Below, in pieces: positions 12,001 through 24,055 of a DNA stretch of 64,000 nt. Origin of the DNA: Yamagishiella unicocca (lineage: Eukaryota; Chlorophyta; Chlorophyceae; Chlamydomonadales; Volvocaceae). A program made the translations under genes and the position numbers. Location of the stretch: contig BDSL01000018.1 of assembly GCA_003116995.1 (NCBI GenBank), positions 124,001 through 188,000 on the forward strand, written 5' to 3'. Each line of letters begins with the position of its first letter. Position 1 is the first letter of the stretch. Under the pieces are notes generated by a model that was given only the letters and a program-made list of their open reading frames with translations, was not told the origin of the DNA and searched no databases.

Positions 12001-15000
12001 GCTCCGGGGGCCACCGCCTTGGCGGAAGGCGCGGGTGGGGGAGCGCAGCTCGGCCAGCCCACGAATCCCTATCACCACCGCTGCCACGACCACGACTCCA
12101 CGACAGCTGCCGCGGCCGACGCGGCCGGCCACAACGCCCTGGCGGTGGTGGCCTCAAGCACGGCCCAGCAGCCCCATGCGCAGCAGCACCAGCAGCATCA
12201 AGAGCTCCCGCACCAGCACCAGTGCGCCACCAGCGCCTGCTGTCCCGCCCAGGCGGCCGCAGGCAGCGCTGCGGCGCAGGCCGCCAACAAGGTCAACCTG
12301 CTCAAGTGGCTGCGACGACCCACTCGGTGCGTGCAGCCCAAGGAGAGCTTTTGGATCTTCTGCGAGGTGCTGCTGCTGCTTGACAGCTGCCAGGCGACCC
12401 GCGGGTCGCGAGCGTGCGGGCTGCGGCCCAGCAAGCTGGTGCTCTACAGCAACGGCCGCGTAGCTTTCGCGCCGCCGCCGGCGCCGCCAGCGCCGTCTGC
12501 GGCGGCGGCGGCGGCGGCCGCGGCGGGGTCGTCCAAGTGCCGATCGGGGCCCAGCTGCTCGGACGGGCGCAAGCGGCGCCGGCCGCGCTCGGGGGAGCCC
12601 TCGCCCGCTGCAGAGGAGGAACCCGGGCGCGATGTGGGCGCCGGTGGCGACCGCAGCTCGGGCGGTGGTGGCGGTGAGCAGACGCAGCAGCCGCAACTCC
12701 AGGCGACGCAGGGGCCGGCGGCCGCCGCCGCCGAGGCGGACTCCTCAGCACCCGCCGCACCACCAAGCCACCAGCAGCAGCCGCAGCCGCAGGAGCTGCA
12801 GCCGCGTGAGGCGCAGGTGGTGGGTGGGAATGATGCCGCCGCCCTGGCAGTGGTGCCTGAGGACGATGAGGACGGGCTGTATCGTAGCCCGGAGGAGGAG
12901 CAGGGCCAGCCGGCCACGCCCTCCTCCGACATGTTCTCGCTGGGGCTGCTGTTCTTTGAGCTGTTCTACAGCTGCACCGGCCAGGAGCGGGCCGCGCTGC
13001 TGCGGGTACGTGCAGTGCGCCGCCTCGCGTGGCGTGCGGGCCTGAGAGTGGGGTGGGGTGGGGGGAAAGGGCTGAGAGGGGCGGGACGCAGGAGGAAGGG
13101 GGTGGTTATAAGAGAATTCGCGGATCCACGGCCGACAAACCGAGGGTGGCGATGGTGATGGTCCAGCGGCGCGGCGCGGCAAGGAGAAGGAGCGGAGGCG
13201 CTGCTGAGGCATAGTGATGGGCAACGTTGACTGTAGCAGGGGGGTGCGGGTTGGTGGCGTTGCATTGCCGCCCACGCGCTCCATGTGGACGCCTTACTTA
13301 CCTCCTCGATGGCAGTGGCGCGGCGCATGGAAGACTGGAGGCGGCGATGCCCGGGAGCGCGAGCGCATGCCGCCCCGTCTCGTCTCCTTGGTCGATCCAC
13401 CTGTTTTCTGTACCCTCCCCCCACTCCACACTATCGACGGCCGAACTCGTCCTCCGTTGCCTTCCTCCTGAACCCTTACGACCGCCTCCAGCGCACCGCT
13501 CACCGCCCCCTCATCGCCCCCCCCGAACGGTTTTTATACACCCCCCCGCACGACCCTCCCGCCGCAGGACGCACGGCAGCGCGTCCTGCCAGCCTCCTTT
13601 GGCCGTCAGCAGCCCAAGGAGGCGGCCTTCGCGCTGGCGCTGCTGCACCCGGAGCCCGGCTGCCGCCCCACCCTGGCGGAGCTGCTGGGCAGCGCCATGT
13701 TCCGGGCCACCTGCGCCAGCCTGCGACAGCGGGGTCAGCGGGCGGCCAGCGCGGCAGCGGCGGCAGCCGCCAACGGTCAGCAGCCGCAGCAGCAGCAAGT
13801 GCAGCAGCAGGCTGCGCAGCAGCAGCAGCAACCTAGCAACCCGCCTGGCGGGCCTCTTCCTCCCAGCGGCCATAAGGGCGCCGCCAAGCAGCAACAGGTG
13901 CAGGCGCAGCCGCACCGTTTGGCAAATGGCAGTGGCGGCGCCGGTGCTGTGGCTGCTGGCTCGGCGGTGCCGGCGGCGCCGGCGACGGCGGTGGCCGCTG
14001 TGCCGTGCAACAGTGCCGGCGGGGCGCCGGCCGCGTCGACGACCTCCTCGGGCGGCGCGGGGCTGCGAGTGGACGACGCGGTGCTGCTGGAGTTTTTGCG
14101 CATGTTGCGGAAGCGCAAACTGGCTGAGATGGCGCAGGTGCGGGCGGCGTGTCGAGCGGGCATCTGTTTGCGGCGTTGGTGTGGAAAGGTGGCGGTGGCG
14201 GGGGCAGAGAAAAGCAATGAATCGACAAGTTAAGGGAGGCATGCAATGCTAGACGGTCTGTGGTGAGGGTGGCGGCGGTGGTGACGAGCGCGGGTGATGG
14301 CTGGGTGCGGCATATATTCCCATGACCCCTTATCGCAAACCTTGGGAGTGCGAGTTAATTACCCATAGTTGTTGTTTTCTCGGAAAAAAGGTGAGGTTGC
14401 CTCTTTGGGGTTGCCGACGGTGCTCGCAAGTGCTCACCTGCTTGCTGCTGCTGCCTCGCAGATGGAAGCGGAGCTGAGCTTCCTCACCGCCGACGGCCAG
14501 ATGGTGGAGCAGTACCTGCAGTACATGCATCAGACGCGCACCGCGAAGCGCCAGCGCGGCACCGCCGCCGTCGCCGCCGCCGGCGTGGCTGCGGCAACGC
14601 TGCCACCGGCGCAACAGCAGCAGCCGCAGGGTGCCGGCGGCGAGGCGGCGGAAAAGGCCAACATGGATGCCGGGGGCTGCGATGGCGGCGCGCAGCTACC
14701 AGGCGCTGTTGACGGCGTACATGGCGCGACGTCGCCGGAAGCAGCACTCGCTGTCGCGGCTGTGGGCGCCGCGGCACGGCTGCCACCAGCGCTGGCGACG
14801 TCGCAAAGCGCCGCCTGGTCTGAGCAGCACCAGGCCGCGCAGAGCAAGTGGTGTCGCATCTCCCACAAGTACGAGCAGCTAGAGGCCGTCTTCCTGGACC
14901 GCCGCCGGCCGGCGCCGCCGGCGGCGGCGCCGCAGGCGCCGGACCATCTAGACCCTTCTACTGACGCAACCGACCCAGTCAGCCGCCACTTGGCAGCCGC

Positions 15001-16603
15001 GGCGTCGTCCGCCGCCGCGGCACACCGTCACGCCGACGCCGGTGGCCTGCCGGAGCCGCTGCTCCGCTTCGCCGAGGACCTGTCCGCCTTCGCCACCTAC
15101 ACCACCCTCACGCCCGTGGCCAGCCTGCGTTACGGCGACCCCCCCAACGCCACCTCCATGGTGGCGGGTGCGGCCTTTGACCGCGACGACGAGTTCTTCG
15201 CCGTGGCGGGCGTCAGCAAGCGGATCAAGATCTTCGAGAAGGAGGCCGTGCTGCAGTCCAACATCGGCGCGCACTACCCGGTGCTGGAGATCTCGTCGCG
15301 CTCGCGGCTGAGCAGCGTGACCTGGAGCTCCTACATCAAGGGCCACCTTGCATCCGCGGACTACGAGGGAGTGGTGCAGCTGTGGGACGCCAACACCAAC
15401 ACGGAGCTGCTGCAGCTGGAGGAGCACCGCAAGCGGGTGTGGAGCATCGACTTCTCGCAGGTGCCCGATTGCGTTGTGATTGCGTTTTGATTGCGTTGCG
15501 TTGCGCGTAAGAAGCGGGGCGGCGTGAGGGGGTGCGGCGTGCAGCGCGCCCACGCAGGTCTGGGGTGGGGCGGGTGTTGGTTTGCGGTGGCAGGGACGGC
15601 GCGCGTCGCTCCGTTGGCGTGGAGCAGGCGGCCGCGGGAGGCAGTAGGTGGCCAATTTAACGGGAATGCCAGTGCCGGATGTAGACTGGCGAGGAGGATG
15701 AAGACGTTGCGGTGGTGGCCCGGCCCAGGCGGTTGGGATTACCGCGCAACCGGAGGTCACGAGCGATGACCTGATTGCTCAACCCCTGCCCGCCTTACGC
15801 TCGCTCCTCTCTCTCGCCCCTCCCCCCCCCCCAAACGGCATTTCCCTCAGGCCGACCCCGCCCGGCTGCTGAGCGGCGGCGACGACGGCCTGGTCAAGCT
15901 GTGGTCCATCCAGCAGGAGACCAGCACCGCCACCATTGACCTGCGAGCCAACGTGTGCAGCGTGCAGTTCAGCCCCCACTCGCCGCACATCTTTGCGGCC
16001 GGCTGCGCCAACTACCGCATCTTCCTGTACGACATGCGCAACACCAGCCGCGCGCTGCATGTGCTGCCCGGCCACTCGCGCGCCGTGTCGTACGTGCGGT
16101 TCCTGTCCGCCTCGCAGCTCGTGTCCGCCTCCACCGACAACACGCTGCGGCTGTGGCAGCTGGACAGGGCGGGGCCTGAGGGCCTGCCGCGCTGCTCGCA
16201 GATCTTCCGCGGTCACCTCAACGAACGCAACTTCACGGGCCTCTCCGTTTCACCGGACGGCTACATCTCCTGCGGCTCCGAGACCAACCGCGTGTTCTGC
16301 TACTACCAAAGCATGCCCATGCCCGTCGCGTCGTACGACTTCACCGGCCACGAGGAGGCGCACCACAGGGCCATCGGCGGGGGCCTCAGCACCGGTGGCC
16401 TTGAGAGCATGTCGGCGGTGCAGGGCGGTGGAGGCGCCGCGGGCGGCGGCGGGACTGCGTTTGCCGCGGGGGCCGGCGCCGGGGAGGCCACGGGCGCGTC
16501 GCCGTCGGGGCACTTCGTGTCCAGCGTGTGTTGGAGCCGCCGCAGCAACCTGCTGCTCGCGGCCAACTCGGTGGGATACATCAAGCTGTTCACGCTGCAC
16601 TGA
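9015..16603 (+). CDS. SPA1: SPA1-type light-signalling protein with N-terminal response-regulator receiver domain
   Basis: Ten exons (9015-9177, 9255-9334, 9475-9559, 10121-10188, 10775-10870, 11415-11693, 11944-13005, 13568-14137, 14462-15460, 15851-16603) join with consistent phase to 1384 residues. Residues 28-150 are a CheY-like receiver: VLLVDDE (D35, D36), LTDVMMPD (phospho-acceptor D82), IMMSA (S112) and LVKPV (K134). Residues about 372-665 are the degenerate kinase-like domain of SPA proteins (LLKWLRRP, GLRPSKLVLYS, YRSPEEEQG, DMFSLGLLFFELF, LLHPEPGCRPT) without an HRD catalytic loop. A short coiled coil spans about 783-825, and WD40 repeats fill about 1030-1384 (VQLWDA, DDGLVKLW, DNTLRLW, CGSETN). 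SPA proteins partner COP1 in a CUL4-DDB1 E3 ligase in the nucleus. Gln/Ala-rich linkers separate the domains. The start at 9015 has context CCACATGG. Confidence 0.9.
10189..10340. repeat. G-rich GGAGGG-type tract in intron
   Basis: Irregular runs of GTGGAGGGGAGGG and GGGTGGGCGGGC begin at the exon 4 donor of the SPA1-like gene. One strand is almost pure G with T and A spacers and could form G-quadruplexes in DNA or pre-mRNA. Confidence 0.7.
10379..10424. repeat. short direct duplication in intron
   Basis: The motif GGCGCAACTAAGATTG occurs twice in close tandem within intron 4 of the SPA1-like gene. Confidence 0.7.
10888..11142. repeat. about 20-bp minisatellite in intron 5 of the SPA1-like gene
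   Basis: About a dozen units of GGATAAGTGGTGTGATAGG and close variants (GTGTGGTAGG, TGGGTGGTAGG). The alternation of GTGATAGG and GTGGTAGG units suggests expansion of a higher-order dimer. It lies entirely between exon 5 (ends 10870) and exon 6 (starts 11415). Confidence 0.9.
13100..13200 (+). repeat. intronic dispersed repeat, family A copy 1
   Basis: About 100 bp in intron 7 of the SPA1-like gene containing CGCGGATCCACGGCCGACAA, a GGTGGCGATGGTGATGGTCC stretch and GCGGCAAGGAGAAGGAGCGG. The same block, diverged, recurs at 31655-31754 and in reverse at 38496-38570, both inside introns of other genes. Confidence 0.8.
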
Positions 16604-19266
16604 GGGTCCGACGTTGCGCCCCACCTGCCGCCAGGCGCGGCCTGGCTGTCGGCAAGACCCCGGCATCAGGCCGCCGCGGCTCCCAAGACCGCCTCCTGCC
16701 CGCTGTCGTACTGCCACGCGCTCCGGCCGCGTTGCTGTTTCCCCGGGCCGCCGGCAGGGGGTTAACGACGTGGCCTTGGTCGGGACCCAGTCGGCCCGCA
16801 AGGCGACCGCAACCGCTGGTGAGGCTTACCACCTACAGAAAGCAAGGCCTGGTGCAGGCTGGTGCCGCGACAGCGTACCGGCAGACTGCGGGCGGGGGGA
16901 CGACGTGTCGGGCGAGCGCGCCGCTGCCCGATTGCGCATAAACAAACAGAAGCATCCCTCGGCAGTCGATTCGGCGTTTTTCCCCTGCCGCAGCCATCAC
17001 GTAAATCCCGCACGAAGAAAGCAATAGCGGCGGTGTTGGTTGCGGCAGTGGTGCATTTTGCGACGTGTGCGGGGGGACAAGGGGGGGGTCGAGGAGTGAG
17101 CGTTTTTGATTCGCATGGTTTGCAATGCGTACTGCGCAAGTAGGCTGGCACGGAATGGTGCAGTTTTGGTACTGAGGGTGTTTATGTACGGCGCTTGTGG
17201 GAGGGGTGGTGATTAGGTCGTGTCGTGCTCTGTCGTACTTGTTTCGTAGTTGCTGCGCTCATTACCAGCGCAGGCGGGCGGCCTGCTGCGGCTTCTGCCT
17301 TTCGGAGCCGTTCATGCTGCTCGTGAGTGGCGAGGGTGAGGTATTGGGGGGGGGGGTGAAAAGGATGGCTGAGGAGGATTGCATGTTGAAAGCAGCGTGC
17401 CGTTGGGTTGGGGTGGGGGAAAGAGGTGAGCGTATGGATCTGTCGTAGCCCGTTTCGTTTCTCGCCTATTTGATATCCTTCTCTTGCTCGCCTGCAGCGA
17501 GAGGAACCGAAGTCGCATGTTGTCCTAGGCGTTTGGCTGGATTTATTGTGGGTTTTGTTGGGTTGGGTTCCATGGATGGGTTATTTGCGAACCGGGGCGG
17601 CCCAGGAAGCTGTCCTGGCAGCGACTGAGCTTGGATGAGAAGGACCGGCTTGCTACCGGTTTTTACATACAATAATGATGCAGTGTAGTGTGGCGGAGAG
17701 AGCGCAAGGACACGAGAGAAGCGAGTCGCGAGGGCGCATCGAGAGAGTTTGAGAGTGGCCCCATGGATCGCACCTGGGTTTACTGCGGACCAGTGCCGCA
17801 GCGCCGCTTTACGGCGGGGGACCTTCCCTTGCCTCTCAAGGAAGGGAGGGGCAGCGCTCGTCAATAACGGCGCCGTCGAACCCAACCGGAGGCCGTGCCA
17901 ACTGACCCGTGGGTCGTCTTTGACGTTGACGTACCAACGCCTAGTATGTGGGAAATAAGAGGACCTTCTGATGGATGAGCACCCGTGGGCGTGCGCGCGC
18001 TGGTCACAAACGATAGCGCGGATATATTACTTCCGGCGGAGCGCCGGTGGCGCTGCCACCATGCTGACACACGACAGGCGGGTGTCGTAAAGGCCGCATG
18101 GCAATTTTGCCTCTGTGGCCGTCAGACATGGCATGCAGATTTCGCTTTAATGTACATCATGAAGGCATTGCGTTCCTATGTCACTGCCAATGCAAACGCA
18201 CTGTGTAAGCTGCGTGGAAAGGCATGTGACAGCTCCTCCCGCACGCCCCCATGTACACAAGATGCACCGATGGGCACCCAACAAGTTCTCGGTTATACAG
18301 CCCCAGGCGCTAACCCAACGCAACACCTTAGACAATCACTGCAGGCTCCTCGTCATGGTTGGTGCCCAGACTCAACACCACAGGGGTACTATGGCCCCAA
18401 ATCCTATCTCCCAGTCATCGAGCTGATAAACACAAATCGCGCGCCGAAAAAACGGCAGTGGACGTCGTCCGCGCAGCAACCAAAATTTCAACGCCTAAAC
18501 TATGAATGCAGGAGGTTTCAGTCCTCGCAAAGGCCGCTGCTAGACGCAAACATGACGGTGAACTCACACACAACGCATCATGCCCCCCTTCTGAGAGCGC
18601 TTTGCCGTGTATCACTCAATCCGTACGTCATTCGTACGTCGCGGCTCACTTCGCAGCAGGGTCACACTGCATCGAGCATCGCCGAAGGGCGTCCGCACAT
18701 CCCTGCCCCCGTTCCTCTCTCCCCTCCTTCCTCTCTTCCCCCACGTGCTGTTCGTTAATATCGGTCAAGCCACAAGATGGGCGCGCGGCGGCGCCGCCTC
18801 CGAACATCTGGCCACCTTCCGCCGCCAGCACGACACCACCACCCGCCCGCTCGGAGGACACCACCAGCTCCAGACGACCGAAGGGCCCAGCGCAATCAAT
18901 CAACCGCACAACAGGAGATTGATGAACGCGCCGCGCCGCGCTGTACGGGCGCTGCAGCGCAGCGCATTTCGGCACTTGGGATGAGGTATGAGGGGCAATG
19001 TTGCCTTCTCCCACCTGACACGTTTCGTAATCTGTGCGCGCCCATCACCGCCTTTCTTCCACAAACGTTTCGTCGCTGCTTGGCTTCCCGACGACAACCG
19101 ACCGCCTGCATGAAAACGTTCTGACTGCACCAGCTGAGCCCCGCGGCGAACCCAACAGCCGAGACGACGGCCGTGCAAAGCGCATATGCGCAGCACTCAC
19201 GCTACCTGGGTCTAAGCCGCCGCATCCTAGCGCTCGCCTCCCACTCCCTGCACTGCCCCAACCCAC
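16604..19266. other. convergent intergenic region
   Basis: About 2.7 kb between the 3' ends of the SPA1-like gene (+) and the AP2 gene (-), presumably mostly 3' UTR from both sides. No open frame here shows a recognisable domain. No RNA gene was identified. Confidence 0.5.
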
Positions 19267-21954
19267 TCACAACCCTCCACCAGCCGCCTGCTGCACCTGC
19301 TGTAGCTGCTTCGCAAGCGCCGGCAGCTGCAGCTTGTGCGCCGCGCGGAATTCGCTCCCGGGCCCGCCACCGAGCTCACCACCAACGCCCGCGCCGCTGT
19401 CCAAACGCAACCGCTTGGCCTCCAGATGTCGCTGCTGCTGCTGCTGCTGCTGGTGTGTGCCGTAGTCGTCCGGCGCGCCACGCTTGCCCCCTCCGCCGCC
19501 TTGTGCGTCAGCCGTCGAGCAGTCCCCGCCCGCGTCGCTCGCCTTTCGGTTGTAACCCGCCATGTAGTGAAACAGATCGTTGAGGCCCGCCTGGCTGGCC
19601 GAGTTTCCCCCCTGCAGCGGAGAGGCGCCGCCGCCGCCGCCGTCGGCCAAAGCGTCGGACCCCTGCCCAAAGTTGACGCCGTTGCCGGGACCCGACGGCG
19701 CCGCTTGTTGCAAGCTTCCACGGCCGTCGTTGCTGCCGCCGTACGTCATGCCGCCGCCGCCGCCGTTCGCCCGCATGTAGGGCACAACCTGCTGACTCTG
19801 GTGGTGCGGGTCAACGATGCCGCCCCCTCCGATCGAAAAGCCGCCGCCGCCGCTGCCACGCGAGGCTCCGCGCGCGCCGTACATCGGTGGAAGCGGTGGC
19901 GGCGGCGGCCCGCCGCCATGCTGCCCGCCGTTCGCCTGGTCGCCGCCGTGCGGCTCGGCGGCGGCGCCGCCCATGGCGGTGAGCGCGTTGAAGAAGTCGA
20001 CCCGCCAGTCGTCAGAGTAGAAGGCGCAGTAGAGCTGCATGCACTTGATGGCGGCCTGGCGCGCGTCGCGCTCTGTGTCGTACAGCCCCATCTTAATGCT
20101 GGTGCTGCCCGTCCACACGGACGACCCCACCAGCCCCGGCGCTGTGGCCTCCCGGTACAGCACGCCGCACATGTCCTCCATGTGACTGGCAAAGCCGTTA
20201 GGCACGTACGCATGCACGGAGCTGCCCGGCGGCAGGTCGCGCAGGATGGCGCGCTGCATGGCGGGACTCACGGTGCCGCGAGCCGCACCGCCGCCGCCGT
20301 AGCCGGATGCCTGATCGCCGCCGAGGTTGAGCGTCGGCGCCATAGGTGACGCGTCGTAGCCATTACTGGCGCCGCCGCCGCCGCCTCCTTGCCCAAGGAG
20401 CCCCGAGTGCCCGGAGGCGCCGCCGGCGCCGTGCGGGCCGTACGGTGGTAGCGGCAGCATCGAGGCGTGTGTTTGCGGCGGCGGACGCGCTCTGCCCGCC
20501 GGCTGATTCGTCCTGCCCGGCGGCGCAGACGGAGGCGGCATGGGCGGTGCCGCCATGCCGCCACCGGCGGCTTCTCCCCTGCCCAGGGCGCCACTGCCGC
20601 CCAGGGGCTGGCCTGCGGTTGCGCTGTCGGGGAAGTGCGGGAACAGCGGCGGGTCCACCGCGTGCTGCTGCTGCTGCTGCGCAGAGGGCCCGGTCAGAGC
20701 AAGGCCCGCCTGCTGGTGCTGGTGTTGATGCTGCTGGTGCTGGTGTTGGTGCATGCCGCCATTGCGCTGCGGCTGCCACTCCGGACCCGTCGTACCGTCG
20801 CTGCTGCAGACCTGCTGCTGCTTAATAGCCGCACCCCCCTGGAGCAGCGGCGACAGCTGGCGGTGTGGAGCCGCCGCCCCGCCCTGCGGCGCGGCGACGT
20901 CCTCACGCGGCTTCGGAGCCGGCAGCGGCGGCAGGCCGCCCTCGCTGAGGCCATTGGCGTCATCAGAGCTGTGCTCGGCCTTGTGGCGGTGATGGCCGTC
21001 GCCGCCGTGGTTGCCCCCGCCGCCGCCCTGGATGGCCTCGATCTTGTACATGACGTTCTTCATCTTGGGGTCCTCCAGCAGGTTGCCGTCCTCGTCCACG
21101 TAGTCCGAGTAGGAGAAGTTCAGCTTGGCTGCGGGGGCAGCAGGCCGACGCGCGGCGCCGGCGGGGTGGTGCGGAGGGCCGTGAGCACGTGGCGGCATGC
21201 CGCCTGATACGATGGGCTGGAGTCGCCTGGCGGCCAAAGACGGGGCTGCGGTTGCCAGCGGTCGGTCGGGAACGGCGGGTGTCCGCCGTCTTTGCCGCCG
21301 CCGCCGCCTCATGATCCTCCCTGGAGCTGCTGGGCTGCGGGCTGTCGTTGGTGGTTCCCGCGCCCTGCATGCTGGCTGCCTCCCGCGGCCCACCGCCCAA
21401 GCCGCCCGCCTGCAGGCGCCCCGACGTACCTCGCGTGCCGCGCAGCTTGACGGCCGCCTTGTCGAAGGCACGTGCCGCTTCGTACTCGGACACGAAGGAG
21501 CCCTGAGAGCAAGGCGAGCGGTGGTGTGCGCGCGTGGCATGTGAATGGGGTGGAGGGGGGTGGAGGGAAACCCATGTGAGGGGCCGGGGCTGCGAAGCAG
21601 GTGTGCCAAGGCAGGGTCCTGGTGTAAGCGGTTTCGCAGCTGGAGGGGGGCGACTCACCAGGTACACATACTTGCCACCGGAGTTGATGGCTGCCTGCCA
21701 TCGCCGATTCTGCGGGGAGGTGGAGGGTTGAGCCGGCGTCAGCCCGGGAAGGTGTTTCGTCAATGCGGAACACCGCGTCTCTGGAGGCCCCAACACCATC
21801 ACAGACGCAGAATGAACAAGCGTACCTTTCGGTTCCAGCAAACTCCCCGGTATTTGCTGCTTAGGGGCTTGTCAGTCGCTGAAGGTCTGCCCTCTTCCAC
21901 ATCAGCTCCGACTTCGTAGTCCTCATCGGCAAGCGTGGCCTTGGTGCCACGCAT
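19267..21954 (-). CDS. AP2-domain transcription factor
   Basis: Four exons (21954-21826, 21709-21659, 21502-21430, 21128-19267) join in phase to 704 residues. The AP2/ERF DNA-binding domain (residues about 33-89) is split over all four: SSKYRGVCWNRK, RRWQAAINSGGKYVYLG, EAARAFDKAAVKLRGTR, AKLNFSYSDY. The rest is a long Gly/Gln/His-rich region with a possible nuclear localisation cluster near the C-terminus (EAKRLRLD). A second conserved-looking block around plus-strand 20275-19980 (GSSVHAYVPNGFASHM, TSIKMGLYDTERDARQAAIK) ends with a shape like the second half of an AP2 domain and may be a degenerate repeat. The frame stays open upstream of the chosen ATG without another ATG, so a 5' exon could be missing. 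Such proteins act as sequence-specific nuclear regulators; the target is unknown. Confidence 0.85.
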
Positions 21955-24055
21955 GTTGCCACTTGGGCGGCTTCGGTCTCGTACTCGGTTGGCCACTTCT
22001 GCGAGGTCGGCGCCTGGGTCAGCTTGCGTAATGGCCGCGTGGCGACGGGAACACCATAGCCTATCCCCCAGTTGTTTGGCATCCCATGTGCATATACTGG
22101 TGGTTACCTTTTTTCACTGGCGAAGGAGGACGACGAACGTGTAGCGCTCCCTGCTCACTATGATGGCCAGTTGGCAGTGCGTCCAACCGATGGACAGATT
22201 GGTAGAAACTAATCAACGATACGAGAGCAGACACTTGAACTGGACGGATTAAACGCGTTGCAGAATTGCTTCGTGGCTTTCCTGAAACGTTTGTTTGATA
22301 AGTTTGGGAAATGGACGTACTGGTACTGTATGTAGTTTACATGAAGCAGGGTCGAGGTAACGGTATCTCACACGTCTCACTCTAGCCGGGACGCGGGGTT
22401 GCATCCCAATTTCGTGTCGTACAGCTCATCGCACTGGCGATCCTGGGCTTGCGACAATGCGTGATGCTCTGCTATCTTTCCTAAAAAGAAATCACCTTCT
22501 GCGTATGGACTCAGTCTGTTCATACTCAGGGCGGGAGATGTCTGAGCCCTACGGTCGCTGAGACCGACAGCTTATACAGGACGGTTTCCGACAGGTCCAT
22601 AATTCACATACGATGCAAGGTACCTTTATTTACGTTTTGACCTACGATTCATTGGGGCCGCGTGCACTTGGTGCCAATGACCCTCCCTCCTCGGGGCAGC
22701 CTTTTGTGTAGTTGTGTAGTTGCGTGGGACCAAATGACGTGGGAATGATTCATTATCTATGCTTGATTGTTAGATACACCTAACTCATACCGGTACCATG
22801 GGTCACACTCTCGGGCTGGGGCGCTTATCGTGGCATGTCACCTGCTTTTATATCAGGTGAGCCATGTGTGCGAGACCCTCCTGGATAACCTTCCATGCCA
22901 AAATTCATGCGTGTCATACACTTATCTAGGCCACATATCATACACGGGGTGGCGGTGGGACCACCCCAAACCACGCCTACCGCGCCTACATTAGAAACCA
23001 ACGAGAAACCTTGCTGACAGAGACGAGCCTCGGTGGCATGTTGTGCGCCGCCATGTATCACCTCATTCGGTACAACGGCCCCGCATCTTCGCGCCGGCTC
23101 GGAAGTATCTAGGATCTAGTATACTGGAGGGCCACACCCTTCAACAAATCAGAACGGCTTTAGGTGGGAAGTGGTCTTTTCCCATTTCAATATACGCAAG
23201 AAAGATGCGTTTGCTCCCAGGAAATGGCCGAAATAAGCGAGTAGGTTGGCACCGCGCGTGTGTGCTTTCCCACGGTACGTGACTACGGCGTCTGGTTCAG
23301 GATTTGTGAGGAGAGGTGACCGGATGGTACGAGGCAGGGGAGAGGTATGAGGAAGCCTTGCCCTCTTGGCTGTAGGAAGTTTCCTATCACGTGTCGCATG
23401 TGCACGCCAGGCATGCTCGAAGGCTGAAAGGGGCCGAAATCCTGGCCCTACTTGGCCTATGCAGAGATGAACTTCGCAGTCAGATTCGGCACGATAACGA
23501 AAGCCTGACGGGTCCTTGGAAGAACAAAGGAAATGAAACCTACGAGAAAGGGATGCCAGAAACGGAATATCAGGGTGTGGCATTCCCTCGACGACGTGGG
23601 GGGGGGGCTGACAGCGGGTCAGCGTAGGTGAACATCGAAGGGGGGGGGAGAAGGGGAATGAGATCGTGTGCGGTCAAATCATAACGTCGTAGTTAAAACA
23701 GGCGCTGACAGCAAATGCACCGCTCACTCTTTCACTAGCCGCACAAAGGCACGTTCTGCGACCTGGCAATTTTAACCTTCACGCCAGCTACAACATGCTG
23801 CAACCAAGGTCTTCACAACGATAGGGCACAACCCTTGCAGCAACCATATAAAGATGCAAAGATGCAGCATCTACATACGAGCCGCCATCTTAAGGTAGAG
23901 TGCACAGGTTAGGTACAGTGCTGGGCTGCTGGCTAAACCGCAATGCTCAACACGTTGTACGCGTGTACGGCATCCTGCAACCAAGTAAGGAAAGCTGCGT
24001 GCAACAATCACGTTAGCCTTTGGAATAAGTTCAAAGCTGTTGAACCCTAGGCGCT
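21955..24055. promoter_or_regulatory. divergent intergenic region between AP2 and SR genes
   Basis: About 2.1 kb between head-to-head starts (AP2 at 21954, minus; SR protein at 24056, plus), clearly lower in GC than the genes. It should contain both promoters and 5' UTRs. A poly-G run occurs around 23599-23650. No gene, tRNA or mobile element was recognised. Confidence 0.4.

Noticed and set aside
13227..14252. 341-residue plus-strand frame
   Set aside because: Starts in an intron and is out of phase with the kinase-like exon 8 of the SPA1-like gene.
15936..17027. 363-residue Arg/Cys/Thr-rich plus-strand frame
   Set aside because: Shifted frame over the WD40 exon of the SPA1-like gene; no domain, composition typical of a GC-rich shadow.
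20467..21207. Plus-strand Leu/Ala-rich frame
   Set aside because: Antisense shadow of the long AP2 exon.
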